NCBI RefSeq assembly: GCF_034931005.1
Contig: NZ_JAYGIN010000002.1
Location: 124,001-188,000, forward strand
Direction: 5' to 3'
DNA length: 64,000 nucleotides
Origin: Arcicella sp034931005
GTDB taxonomy: Bacteria; Bacteroidota; Bacteroidia; Cytophagales; Spirosomataceae
This document shows positions 48,920 to 56,998 of the stretch, piece by piece (the first letter of the stretch is position 1; each line of letters begins with the position of its first letter). The position numbers and the translations under genes are program-made. Under the pieces are notes generated by a model. It made no database searches. It worked only from the letters and a program-made list of their open reading frames with translations, and was not told where the DNA came from.

Positions 48920-49693
48920 CTATTTTTCATTATTTTCTCCTTTTGTCAAAGCATTTTCAATTTTGGCATCGGCACGGGCTAAAACTTTTTGTGGTTTTAT
49001 ACCAACTTCTCCCCAATTGACATCTTCACCGTTTTTTGCTCGTTTTAATTGTTGCCAAATTTTGCTGAAACGACTTTGTTTTCTAAGGTTTTCTTCGGTC
49101 GGGTCGATTTGCGTTATGGCTTCTTGTTTTGCTTCAATGAAGTTTAGAACAATAGTTTCTTCTTCTGCTTTGGTAACTTCAGATCTTGTATCTTCAAGCA
49201 CTAAAACAATGGTATTTGTTTCAATAATTTCTTTAATATTGGGTAATATAGGGGATAAGCTATTTTTTACATTTAGAATTTCATTTGTTTTGGCAGTTTT
49301 TGTTATAGAATTTACATTTTGTAATTCTACTTCGTTCGTAATAGCAAAATGCTTTTTATGTTCATTTTGAGTTTCTTTACTAATTTCGATTGCAACAGAT
49401 TTGTCAATTATTGGCTTTTGAATATTTTCATTTGTTGTATTCTTACGTGTTTGATTAATTGTCGCTATGGCTTCATTTGGTACTATTTTCTGCGAATTAT
49501 ACCAATATCCACCTATACCCAACAATAAAGCGACAGAAGCCGCAGAGGCGAATTTCCACCACAGAGGCAATACTTTGCTTTGTGGTTTGTCAAGTTTTGC
49601 TTGTAGTTTTTCCCAAGCTTCACTTCGTGGCTGACGCTCATAATTGTGTAAGCCTTCTGAGAATATTTTATCTATGTTTTCTGAATTTTTCAT
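48920..49693 (-). CDS. Transmembrane anti-sigma factor-like protein
   Basis: A 257-residue protein with a short cytoplasmic N-terminus (KIFSEGLHNYERQPRSEAWEKLQAKL, the same W-x-K-L pattern as the anti-sigma at 8473), one membrane helix at about 45-65 (WWKFASAASVALLLGIGGYW) and a long Lys/Glu/Asn-rich outside part. It follows the sigma gene with a hairpin between, so it likely anchors that sigma factor. Direct interaction is inferred. Confidence 0.75.
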   Translation of the reverse strand: MKNSENIDKIFSEGLHNYERQPRSEAWEKLQAKLDKPQSKVLPLWWKFASAASVALLLGIGGYWYNSQKIVPNEAIATINQTRKNTTNENIQKPIIDKSVAIEISKETQNEHKKHFAITNEVELQNVNSITKTAKTNEILNVKNSLSPILPNIKEIIETNTIVLVLEDTRSEVTKAEEETIVLNFIEAKQEAITQIDPTEENLRKQSRFSKIWQQLKRAKNGEDVNWGEVGIKPQKVLARADAKIENALTKGENNEK

Positions 49694-49701
49694 TTTCGTT
49701 T

Positions 49702-49755
49702 TGTAGCACAGACTTTAGTCTGTAATATGACAAACAGACTAAAGTCTGTGTTACG
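49702..49755. repeat. GTAGCACAGACT hairpin between sigma and anti-sigma genes
   Basis: GTAGCACAGACTTTAGTCTGT and ACAGACTAAAGTCTGTGTTACG are each hairpins and inverted copies of one another; they fill the 64-base gap between the sigma stop (49758) and the anti-sigma ATG (49693). The same layout occurs at 9084-9143. Confidence 0.85.
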
Positions 49756-49757
49756 TT

Positions 49758-50303
49758 TCATACCATTTCCATTACTGCATTTTGTAAAATTACTCTTGCT
49801 CGTGAAAGTTGTGATTTTGAAGTGCTTTCTGTGATGCCTAATTGTTTGGCAATTTCAGCGTGAGAGTATCCTTCAATGGCGTAAAGATTAAAAACTGTTT
49901 TGTAACCAAGTGGTAGTTTTTCTATCAATTTTAAAAGGTCTTGACTTTCGAGGTCGGTTCTAAATTGTTCTGGTTCTGGTTCGTAAAGAATTTGGTCATA
50001 ACTGATTTCAAATTGGGCTTTTTTATTACTTCTGAGATACATTAATGATTCATTTACCATTATTCGACGAATCCAACCTTCAAAACTGCCTTCCAATTTA
50101 AAAGTATTAATTTTTTCAAAAACTCTTACAAAACCTCCTATCATTATTTCTTCTGCTTCATAGTCATCGTGAGCGTATCTGAAACATATTCCTAACATTT
50201 TTGGGGAATATGTTTCATAAACTCGTCTTTGAGCTTTTGGGTCGCCTTTTTGACAGGCTTTCACCAGAGCTTCTTCGCTTTGAAATAAATTAAGTAGTTT
50301 CAC
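49758..50303 (-). CDS. ECF RNA polymerase sigma factor
   Basis: A 181-residue group 4 sigma factor. Region 2 covers EEALVKACQKGDPKAQRRVYETYSPKM and EIMIGGFVRVFEKI with WIRRIMVNESLMYLR; region 4 includes LIEKLPLGYKTVFNLYAIEGYSHAEIAKQLGITESTSKSQ. It is clearly related to the sigma encoded at 9148-9690, including the same spacing from start to LVxAC. It heads a sigma, anti-sigma, envelope-protein unit. It is probably activated by an envelope signal released from the anti-sigma. Confidence 0.94.
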   Translation of the reverse strand: MKLLNLFQSEEALVKACQKGDPKAQRRVYETYSPKMLGICFRYAHDDYEAEEIMIGGFVRVFEKINTFKLEGSFEGWIRRIMVNESLMYLRSNKKAQFEISYDQILYEPEPEQFRTDLESQDLLKLIEKLPLGYKTVFNLYAIEGYSHAEIAKQLGITESTSKSQLSRARVILQNAVMEMV

Positions 50304-50489
50304 GATACTGTTTTGGTTTAAATCTTTAGGTCTGAGATTTTATAAATTGAAGATGAAATAGATGATAGAAAGGTTGCATAAGAATCTATGATTTTTTTTC
50401 GGCTTTCGGCTTTTGGCAGATAGCTTTCGATTAATTTTGAAGAATAAACTTTACAAAGCTGATTGCTGATAGCTGACAGCCATAAAAAT

Positions 50490-51293
50490 ATGAATTCAAA
50501 CCCAATTGGAATTTTTGATAGTGGCATTGGCGGTCTTACCGTTGCTCATGCCGTAACAACTTTATTACCCAACGAAAATATCATTTATTTTGGAGATACT
50601 GCACATTTACCCTACGGAGATAAATCTTCATCTGCGATTCAGGCGTATTCTATCAAAATTTGTAATGTGCTTTTACAGCAGAAATGTAAAGTTATTCTGA
50701 TTGCGTGTAATTCGGCTTCTGCGGCTGCGTATGAGCTTGTACGTGAGTATGTAGGAAGCAAAGCGAAGATTATCAATGTAATTGACCCAGTAGTAGAATA
50801 TTTGGCAAGTACATATTCCGAAAAAACGATTGGATTGATTGGAACTAAACAAACGGTTAATTCTAATATTTATCGGAAAAAAATTGATGCCACCGATAAA
50901 GGAATTACCTTGAAATCATTAGCAACGCCTCTACTTGCTCCGATGATTGAAGAGGGTTTTTTCAACAATAATATTTCAGAAAGTATTATTCAGGAATACC
51001 TCCGTCATACAGAATTGGAAGGGATTGAAGCTTTGATTTTGGGTTGTACACATTATCCATTGATTAAAACTCAAATTGAGAATTATTATCAAGGAAAAGT
51101 GTCAGTTTTGGATACTTCTGAAATTGTGGCAAATTCGTTGAAGAACTATTTATCAAATAACGATATTCTTTGCTCAATGAATTCTCATATTAAGCATTTT
51201 TATGTTTCTGATTATACGGCTTCTTTTGAAACTTCAACCAAAATTTTCTTTGGAGAACAAATACATTTAGAGCATTATCCACTTTGGGAGTAG
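50490..51293 (+). CDS. murI: Glutamate racemase
   Basis: A 267-residue MurI starting at ATG 50490 (the frame extends to 50463 without a better start). It makes D-glutamate for peptidoglycan. Motifs: IGIFDSGIGGLTVA (Asp10), the first catalytic cysteine in ACNSASA (Cys73) and the second in LILGCTHYPL (Cys186). PYGDKS is also present. Normal length and intact. It shares a bidirectional terminator with the next gene. Confidence 0.96.
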   Translation: MNSNPIGIFDSGIGGLTVAHAVTTLLPNENIIYFGDTAHLPYGDKSSSAIQAYSIKICNVLLQQKCKVILIACNSASAAAYELVREYVGSKAKIINVIDPVVEYLASTYSEKTIGLIGTKQTVNSNIYRKKIDATDKGITLKSLATPLLAPMIEEGFFNNNISESIIQEYLRHTELEGIEALILGCTHYPLIKTQIENYYQGKVSVLDTSEIVANSLKNYLSNNDILCSMNSHIKHFYVSDYTASFETSTKIFFGEQIHLEHYPLWE

Positions 51294-51310
51294 TTTTCTC
51301 GTTTTAAAGT

Positions 51311-51352
51311 AAAAATCCCGTTCAGATTAAATTTAATCTAAACGGGATTTTT
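51311..51352. terminator. Bidirectional terminator after murI
   Basis: AAAAATCCCGTTCAGATTAA and TTAATCTAAACGGGATTTTT form a 20-base stem with one mismatch between convergent genes. Confidence 0.93.
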
Positions 51353-51357
51353 ATGTT

Positions 51358-51627
51358 TTAACTTAATGCTTTTCTGATTCTTTGTCTCAAAATTGTTTGT
51401 GGAGACATATTTCTCTTTGAGCTTCTCCACCATAAATAGCCAACAATCACTACCAAGAGGTATGGTGCTGACAATAAATATAAAATACCATGATTTAGAT
51501 TTGATGCAATCTGGCTACGCCCATTTGAAACGGTACTTTCTACCGTCATTCTGCACATTGCACATTGAGCGATACTCATTGATGTGCTAATCAAAAATAA
51601 AATTAAAGCTAAAAATATCTTTTTCAT
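51358..51627 (-). CDS. Small membrane protein with a CxxC motif, end of the oxidase cluster
   Basis: An 89-residue protein with a signal-like N-terminus (KIFLALILFLISTSMSIA), a CAMC motif at the start of the mature part, and a second hydrophobic segment (LYLLSAPYLLVVIVGYLWW) followed by a basic tail. I do not recognise a named family. It is the last gene on this strand after the SCO and DUF420 genes, so the CxxC could serve copper or haem handling for the oxidase. That is inference. Confidence 0.65.
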   Translation of the reverse strand: MKKIFLALILFLISTSMSIAQCAMCRMTVESTVSNGRSQIASNLNHGILYLLSAPYLLVVIVGYLWWRSSKRNMSPQTILRQRIRKALS

Positions 51628-51636
51628 GTTTCTGAG

Positions 51637-51725
51637 AGGTTTTAGGTATTAAGTTTTAAATGTTCGCAATTTCCAAGATTTTATTAAACCTTGTTCACAA
51701 ACCTCCTAAAAGCTACCCCTAAAGC
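51637..51725. repeat. Inverted word repeat GAGGTTTTAGG / CCTCCTAAAAGC
   Basis: GAGAGGTTTTAGGTATTAAG and CCTCCTAAAAGCTACCCCTAAAGCC pair loosely across the gap between the DUF420 gene and the 89-residue gene. Confidence 0.5.
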
Positions 51726-52265
51726 CTAATTATAATATGGTGAAATCATCAAATATACTATCACTCCTGTTATCGATACATATAACCACAAGGGTAATGT
51801 CCATTTAACAATCCTCTTATGTTCTACAATTTGCCCACTTAATGCAAAATATACGGCACGAAGAACAAACCATACTACTCCAATTGATAAGACAATATGA
51901 GATACCAATAAAAAGTAGTAAATCGGACGTAAAATACCTTCTCCACCAAAAGGAGTAGATTGATTTGAAATATGATATAGAATATACAAGACCAAAAATA
52001 AAGCCCCTTGTATAAATGAAAGTCCCATCATTTGACGGTGTCTTGCTATATTTTTATTTCTAACAGCCATTAAGCCTAAAATGAGTGTAATGGAAGTCGT
52101 AGTGTTTAAAAGACCAATTACGTGTGGTAAAGTCTTTGTCCAAGCACCTAAATCGATTTTTGTTCTAATACCAATCAATAATGCTACTGCCACAGGAATA
52201 GCTATTGATAAAATCTTGACTAAGGTTTCATTCTTAGTGCTTTTTTCTAAAATTATGGGGTTCAT
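51726..52265 (-). CDS. DUF420 (CtaM/YozB-like) membrane protein, oxidase maturation
   Basis: A 179-residue protein with five hydrophobic segments. The core LPHVIGLLNTTTSITLILGLMAVRNKNIARHRQMM and the later HIVLSIGVVWFVLRAVYFAL with HKRIVKWTLPLWLYVSITGVIVYLM match the DUF420 family, with conserved His residues in the helices. The family member CtaM is needed for maturation of haem A-containing oxidases in Firmicutes. Its place next to SCO, cox4 and cox3 agrees with such a role here. Confidence 0.85.
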   Translation of the reverse strand: MNPIILEKSTKNETLVKILSIAIPVAVALLIGIRTKIDLGAWTKTLPHVIGLLNTTTSITLILGLMAVRNKNIARHRQMMGLSFIQGALFLVLYILYHISNQSTPFGGEGILRPIYYFLLVSHIVLSIGVVWFVLRAVYFALSGQIVEHKRIVKWTLPLWLYVSITGVIVYLMISPYYN

Positions 52266-52282
52266 TTTGCTGATGTGTTATT

Positions 52283-53011
52283 TCAACTTTTTGTTTCGTA
52301 AATTTTTACCAATACTCGTATTTCTAATATAAGTCTATCCACATCCTTTTTGTCAGTTCCATCATAAAAACCTCTAATGTGTCCTTCTTTATCTACCAAT
52401 ATTAACTTCTCAGAATGGATAAATGTTTTATCAGGAGTTTTAATAGCTTTATCGTACTCAGAAGCATCTGCCACAGGAACAAAATAACCTTGAACAGCTA
52501 ATGGATAAATTTGAGATTTTGTACCCGTTAAAAAATGCCACTTTCCAGTTTTCGCATCATATTTTTTCGCATACTCTTTAAGCATTTCTGGGGTATCATG
52601 ATTTGGGTCAACTGAGAATGACGCAAATTGTACTTCATCATTTTGTGAGAATGTGTCTTGAACACGAGTTAATTCATTTGACATTTTAGGACAAATCGTC
52701 TCACACCTTGTAAAGAAAAAATCTGCTACATAAATTTTCCCTTTCAAAGATTCTCCTAAAAATGTTTTCCCATTTTCATCAGTCAGTTTCCATGCAGGAA
52801 TCGTATGAAAAACAGTATCCACTTCGGGTTCATTCCACTTTGGATTTGGGTTTTTCTTAATCATGACATTTCCCGTCGTAGAGTCTGTCAATGGAATCAT
52901 GTAAGGCAATTCATAATGGTTTTCACCAAAGCCCTTTAGATATAAAAAAATTAAAGCTGGAACAACTAATGCGGCGATTAGGATTCCAGCTTTTATAGTT
53001 TTTTGAGGCAT
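52283..53011 (-). CDS. SCO1/SenC-family copper chaperone
   Basis: A 242-residue membrane-anchored thioredoxin-fold protein starting at ATG 53011 (the upstream TTG 53026 is less likely). One N-terminal helix (AGILIAALVVPALIFLYL) is followed by the SCO domain. The copper site is FFTRCETICPKMSNEL (CxxxC) with the distal His in TFIHSEKLILVDKEGHIRGFYDG. SCO proteins deliver copper to the CuA site of oxidase subunit II. The CtaC protein encoded at 58925 has a CuA site, so the pairing fits. Confidence 0.93.
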   Translation of the reverse strand: MPQKTIKAGILIAALVVPALIFLYLKGFGENHYELPYMIPLTDSTTGNVMIKKNPNPKWNEPEVDTVFHTIPAWKLTDENGKTFLGESLKGKIYVADFFFTRCETICPKMSNELTRVQDTFSQNDEVQFASFSVDPNHDTPEMLKEYAKKYDAKTGKWHFLTGTKSQIYPLAVQGYFVPVADASEYDKAIKTPDKTFIHSEKLILVDKEGHIRGFYDGTDKKDVDRLILEIRVLVKIYETKS

Positions 53012-53092
53012 ATTATTGGTTGTCAAAAGTTTGTATTATATGTGATTTTTATTTTTTTAAAAATGTACAATACAAACTTTTGACGCTTAAAT

Positions 53093-53404
53093 TTATCTGT
53101 GAGCTCCTCCTTCAAGAAGTAGAGCAACTAATAACCATGCAATTGTAATAACAGGGAATAAAACTGCCCAAATTAACACTTTAACTTCATGTTTTAAGTG
53201 CATAAATTCACCTACGATAAAGAATGCCTTAACAATAGTCATTCCTGCAAAAATTGCTACTCTCAAATGATTATTTGGCATTGTGAATGCAATTACGAAT
53301 TCTATTGCGGTCAATATTAGAAGAATCCAAAACGTTTTCCAAATAGCTCCTGTTTGTGCGGGTGCTATTACTTTTTCTTCGATTACTTGTGAATGTGAAG
53401 CCAT
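53093..53404 (-). CDS. Cytochrome c oxidase subunit IV (CyoD/CtaF-like)
   Basis: A 103-residue protein with three membrane helices (TFWILLILTAIEFVIAFTM, AIFAGMTIVKAFFIVGEFMHLKHE, IWAVLFPVITIAWLLVALLL). The FFIVGEFMHLKHE segment is typical of prokaryotic subunit IV. It follows the longer cox3 gene and supports assembly or stability of the oxidase. Confidence 0.87.
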   Translation of the reverse strand: MASHSQVIEEKVIAPAQTGAIWKTFWILLILTAIEFVIAFTMPNNHLRVAIFAGMTIVKAFFIVGEFMHLKHEVKVLIWAVLFPVITIAWLLVALLLEGGAHR

Positions 53405-53471
53405 TTTTTTAATATTTTTTGATTAACAAAATCTTTTGAGATTCCCTCGATAGGGAGTTTTAGGAGAGTAA

Positions 53472-54224
53472 TTACACTAAATAGAAAAATGTAAATACAA
53501 ATACCCAAACTAAGTCTACAAAGTGCCAGTAAAGACCAACTTTTTCAACCATTTCATAGTGTCCACGACGCTCATAAAGACCCGTTGCTGCATTAAAGAA
53601 AATGAGGATGTTTAGAATTACTCCTGAAAATACGTGAGTTCCGTGAAATCCTGTAATGAAGAAGAATAAATCTGCAAAAGCTGGAGGACCATAAGGGTTA
53701 CGCACTAAATTTGCTCCTTCGATAGCGTTTCCTGCGGCATCTTTTGCTGCTAAAGCCAATTCTGGGCCATGTATAAAGTGTGACCATTCCCATGCTTGAG
53801 AACCCAAGAATGTAAAACCACCGATAATTGTCCACAACATCCATTTTTCCACATCAGCACGGTCACCACGATGTCCAGCTTCTACTGCTAAAACCATTGT
53901 AACAGAACTAAAAATCAAAATAAATGTCATAATTCCCACAAAGATTAATGGGGCTTCAACTCCGTGTAAAAACGGTAATGCAGAAAACACCTTATCTGGA
54001 ATAGGCCAATGAGTTGTTGAGAAATAGAAGTTCTCAGTAAGCCCTGCATAAGCATTATTACTGAAACGAATCATTCCGTAAGTTACTAATAAGGCTGAAA
54101 ATGTAAAGGTATCTGAAAGTAAGAAAAACCACATCATTAGTTTTCCGTAACTTGCTTTCATTGGTTCTGAACCACCCGTCCAAGTTAATTTTTCAGGAAC
54201 GGCAGGAGCGTGTATTGCAGACAT
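53472..54224 (-). CDS. Cytochrome c oxidase subunit III, long copy
   Basis: A 250-residue subunit III with seven predicted helices, including KLMMWFFLLSDTFTFSALLVTYGMIRF and the terminal KVGLYWHFVDLVWVFVFTFFYLV signature. It has an inserted loop between helices (SHFIHGPELALAAKDAAGNA). A shorter subunit III gene follows upstream (54352), 127 bases away. Two subunit III genes side by side are typical of oxidases linked to alternative complex III in Bacteroidota. Confidence 0.92.
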   Translation of the reverse strand: MSAIHAPAVPEKLTWTGGSEPMKASYGKLMMWFFLLSDTFTFSALLVTYGMIRFSNNAYAGLTENFYFSTTHWPIPDKVFSALPFLHGVEAPLIFVGIMTFILIFSSVTMVLAVEAGHRGDRADVEKWMLWTIIGGFTFLGSQAWEWSHFIHGPELALAAKDAAGNAIEGANLVRNPYGPPAFADLFFFITGFHGTHVFSGVILNILIFFNAATGLYERRGHYEMVEKVGLYWHFVDLVWVFVFTFFYLV

Positions 54225-54351
54225 TTTTTAACGGTTTTAATTAAAAAAAATTATGTTAACAGTTCTCGAATTTTAAATAATTAAGTTTTGTTTGTTGGGT
54301 AATTCATCAGTTGAATGAAGCCCTTGTTTTTCAACTTAAAAACTTATAATT

Positions 54352-54945
54352 CTATCTATTGAAATATAAAAATAAAAACAAATATAACCAGAGAAAATCT
54401 AAAAAGTGCCAATAAGTAGCACATAACTGTATTCTGGTAAGGTTTTTCGATTCTTTTGTGAACTTAAAAGATGAAATTAATGAAATTAATAATACAATTA
54501 AACCAGAAAATACGTGAACTGCGTGTAAGCCAACCAGAACATAAATCCAAGAGGATGCTACATCACTTCCTGCAAAGTATAATTGATTTTTGATTAAATC
54601 AGAAAACCCAATGACTTGGGTCGCTAAAAAAGCTAAACCGAACACAAAAGTAATAGAAATTGCTGTTTTAAGCGTACTGAAATTATCTTTTTTTGCGGCT
54701 CTTACTGCAAAAAACATAGAAATACTACTTACTAATAGGATTCCTGTTGAATACCAGAAGATTTGAGGTAGTTCAAACTCGTGCCAACGTCCTTCCGCCT
54801 TACGTACTAAATATCCTGAAGTCCAACCTGCAAACATCATGATGATAGATACTATTGCGAGCCAAAGCATAAATTTTTTTGGATTCATGTTGAGCGTTTC
54901 TTCAGGCTCATCAAGTTTTATATTTGCTAAATGTTCTTGTGTCAT
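54352..54945 (-). CDS. Cytochrome c oxidase subunit III, short copy
   Basis: A 197-residue subunit III-family protein with five predicted helices: KKFMLWLAIVSIIMMFAGWTSGYLV, then QIFWYSTGILLVSSISMFF, and ending in CATYWHFLDFLWLYLFLFLYF, the subunit III end signature. It starts four bases after the ctaB stop and so belongs to the same transcript. Confidence 0.9.
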   Translation of the reverse strand: MTQEHLANIKLDEPEETLNMNPKKFMLWLAIVSIIMMFAGWTSGYLVRKAEGRWHEFELPQIFWYSTGILLVSSISMFFAVRAAKKDNFSTLKTAISITFVFGLAFLATQVIGFSDLIKNQLYFAGSDVASSWIYVLVGLHAVHVFSGLIVLLISLISSFKFTKESKNLTRIQLCATYWHFLDFLWLYLFLFLYFNR

Positions 54946-54949
54946 AACG

Positions 54950-55861
54950 TTAAATTTTGTCCATTAAAAATGCTATCTCCACTATTGGTAGGTAAATAAA
55001 TGAGCCAAACATCATCATTAATGCTGCTTTATCTGTTGTTTTAGACATTAAATAGAAGGTTTGTGATAAAAATAACACACCGCATAAAACGGCAATAATT
55101 GCTGAATTAAAGCCTGTCATACCCAAAAAATGTGGGATAAAACCACATGGGACAAGAAAGATGGTATAAATCATCATCGTTAATGCTGTCCTTATGTCTT
55201 TATGACCATTATTGGGTAACATTTTGAAGCCTGCTCTTTGGTAATCGTCATCAGCGACCCATGCAATTGCCCAAAAATGAGGGAATTGCCAGAAAAATTG
55301 AATGGCAAATAATATTCCAGGTTCTAAGCCAAAATGATTAGTTGCAGCCACCCATCCAATCATTGGAGGAAATGCTCCAGGTATCGCTCCGACAAATACA
55401 GAAATGGGTCCTACTCGCTTTAGTGGCGTGTAGGCAAATCCATATAAAAAGAATGATAAAATACCTAAAAGCCCTGATTTTAAATTAAACTCAAAAATTA
55501 AAATATAATTGGCAATTAGGAATAATATGATACAAAATATTAATGCTTCTTTGGTACTCAATCTTCCAGTGGGTAATGGTCGATTTTGGGTACGTTTCAT
55601 TAATTTATCAAGTTCTTTTTCCTTGATTTGATTAACAATATTAGCGGCTCCAGTGATTAAAAAGCCTCCAAGACTTATTAATGTAATTTTCCACCAATCT
55701 ATTTTATCTACTGCTAACGAATACCCGAATGCTCCAGAAAATGCAACCAATGCAGATAATCTGAATTTTAGTAACTCGTAATATGCCTTTACTTTGGCAA
55801 GACTACCCACAGATTCGTTTTGAAGAGAAACCTCTTTTTCTTTAGTAATCATCTTATTCAC
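54950..55861 (-). CDS. ctaB: Protoheme IX farnesyltransferase (haem O synthase)
   Basis: A 303-residue UbiA-superfamily enzyme with nine helices. The prenyl-binding motif is NIVNQIKEKELDKLMKRTQNRPLPTGRLS (about 80-108), and the second conserved region is FFWQFPHFWAIAWVADDDYQRAGFKML. It adds a farnesyl group to haem B; the product is used by CtaA, whose gene overlaps its start by four bases. An ATG within the first codons (M4) is an alternative start. Confidence 0.95.
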   Translation of the reverse strand: MNKMITKEKEVSLQNESVGSLAKVKAYYELLKFRLSALVAFSGAFGYSLAVDKIDWWKITLISLGGFLITGAANIVNQIKEKELDKLMKRTQNRPLPTGRLSTKEALIFCIILFLIANYILIFEFNLKSGLLGILSFFLYGFAYTPLKRVGPISVFVGAIPGAFPPMIGWVAATNHFGLEPGILFAIQFFWQFPHFWAIAWVADDDYQRAGFKMLPNNGHKDIRTALTMMIYTIFLVPCGFIPHFLGMTGFNSAIIAVLCGVLFLSQTFYLMSKTTDKAALMMMFGSFIYLPIVEIAFLMDKI

Positions 55862-56823
55862 GACTCACTAAATCGTGTTACATTTTTAAAATTTAGTAAT
55901 AGTAAGAGTACAAACTGTATTCCAACTGAAATAATAGCCAATGTTAAGTGGACTGGTTGAATATATGCAGGAACTCCAAAATACGCCATTATTATCCCAG
56001 TTAGTATTTCAACGATAACCATTATTACTAATGCTTTAGTAAAAGTTGAAATTAAACCTGTTTGTTTGGTGTTTTTTTGTAGCATCCAAATCAAGAAAAT
56101 ATGTAAGCCCAATACAATAATGGAAAAGGAGCGATGAATATAAAATGGTAATCCCATCTGTTCTATCCATGTACTACGGTTATAACCAAAGAATGGATTT
56201 GCAATGATTTTATCAATTGCTTCTCTAACTTGAGTTCCTATTAGGATTTGTGAAGTTGAAACGATGAGAACAACAATTAATAATTTTGTAATTGTGTTTT
56301 TATGCTCTACATTTTCAGTAATTATTACTTCCGACCACCCTCGTGCTATTGCATAAAGTAGTACAAATATTACTAATATCGCTAAGAGCATGTGCATCGT
56401 TACAACTCCCGGTTTTAGGAACGAATCCACAACATATTTTCCCAAAACGCCGTTTGCCCCAATCAAAATTACGCCTAAAAACGATAAATATACAATTGCT
56501 CTATCTTTCTTCCAGTAGTAAAAAAATGACGAAATGAAAGTTGCAAATACAATGATTCCTGTCAATGCTCCCAAAAGTCGATTCGCATATTCAATCCATG
56601 TTTTTGTTACATTGAATTCAACTTCTCCATGTAGTTTCTCTGCGTATATTTCCTGATAATTGGCAGGAAGTTGAGTAACATCTGTTGGAGGAACTAACAT
56701 TCCAAAACACTTTGGCCAGTCTGGGCATCCCATTCCTGAGCCTGTACTTCTAACAATTCCTCCTGCTAAAACCAACAAATAAATGGTTACAATTGTTGCT
56801 ATGCCTAATTTACGAAAGAGCAT
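55858..56823 (-). CDS. ctaA: Haem A synthase (COX15/CtaA)
   Basis: A 321-residue membrane protein with eight predicted helices. GGIVRSTGSGMGCPDWPKCFG near residue 24 is the COX15 signature, with the Cys pair; haem-ligand histidines occur in EKLHGEVEFNVTKTWIEYANRL and VTMHML, and in YIHRSFSIIVLGLHIFLI and PVHLTLAI. It oxidises haem O to haem A for the aa3-type oxidase. Its stop overlaps the start of ctaB. Confidence 0.95.
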   Translation of the reverse strand: MLFRKLGIATIVTIYLLVLAGGIVRSTGSGMGCPDWPKCFGMLVPPTDVTQLPANYQEIYAEKLHGEVEFNVTKTWIEYANRLLGALTGIIVFATFISSFFYYWKKDRAIVYLSFLGVILIGANGVLGKYVVDSFLKPGVVTMHMLLAILVIFVLLYAIARGWSEVIITENVEHKNTITKLLIVVLIVSTSQILIGTQVREAIDKIIANPFFGYNRSTWIEQMGLPFYIHRSFSIIVLGLHIFLIWMLQKNTKQTGLISTFTKALVIMVIVEILTGIIMAYFGVPAYIQPVHLTLAIISVGIQFVLLLLLNFKNVTRFSES

Positions 56824-56932
56824 ATTTGAGTTTTGTTTTAGTTAGTTAATTCAATTTTTGTTTTTTATACTTAAAAACTGTTAAGTACAAGGCTTTCTTT
56901 GAAAAACAAAAGTATGAATTGCTCTTAAAAAA

Positions 56933-56980
56933 AATTGAGAATATATTAACCAGAATCATCATAGTTAACATATTCTCAAT
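56933..56980 (-). terminator. Terminator after ctaD
   Basis: ATTGAGAATATATTAAC (56934-56950) and GTTAACATATTCTCAAT (56964-56980) form a 17-base stem with one mismatch; on the minus strand it ends in eight T residues. It splits the act-ctaC-ctaD transcript from the ctaA-ctaB-cox3 genes. Confidence 0.88.
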
Positions 56981-56998
56981 TTTAGAGGTATTTACTTC

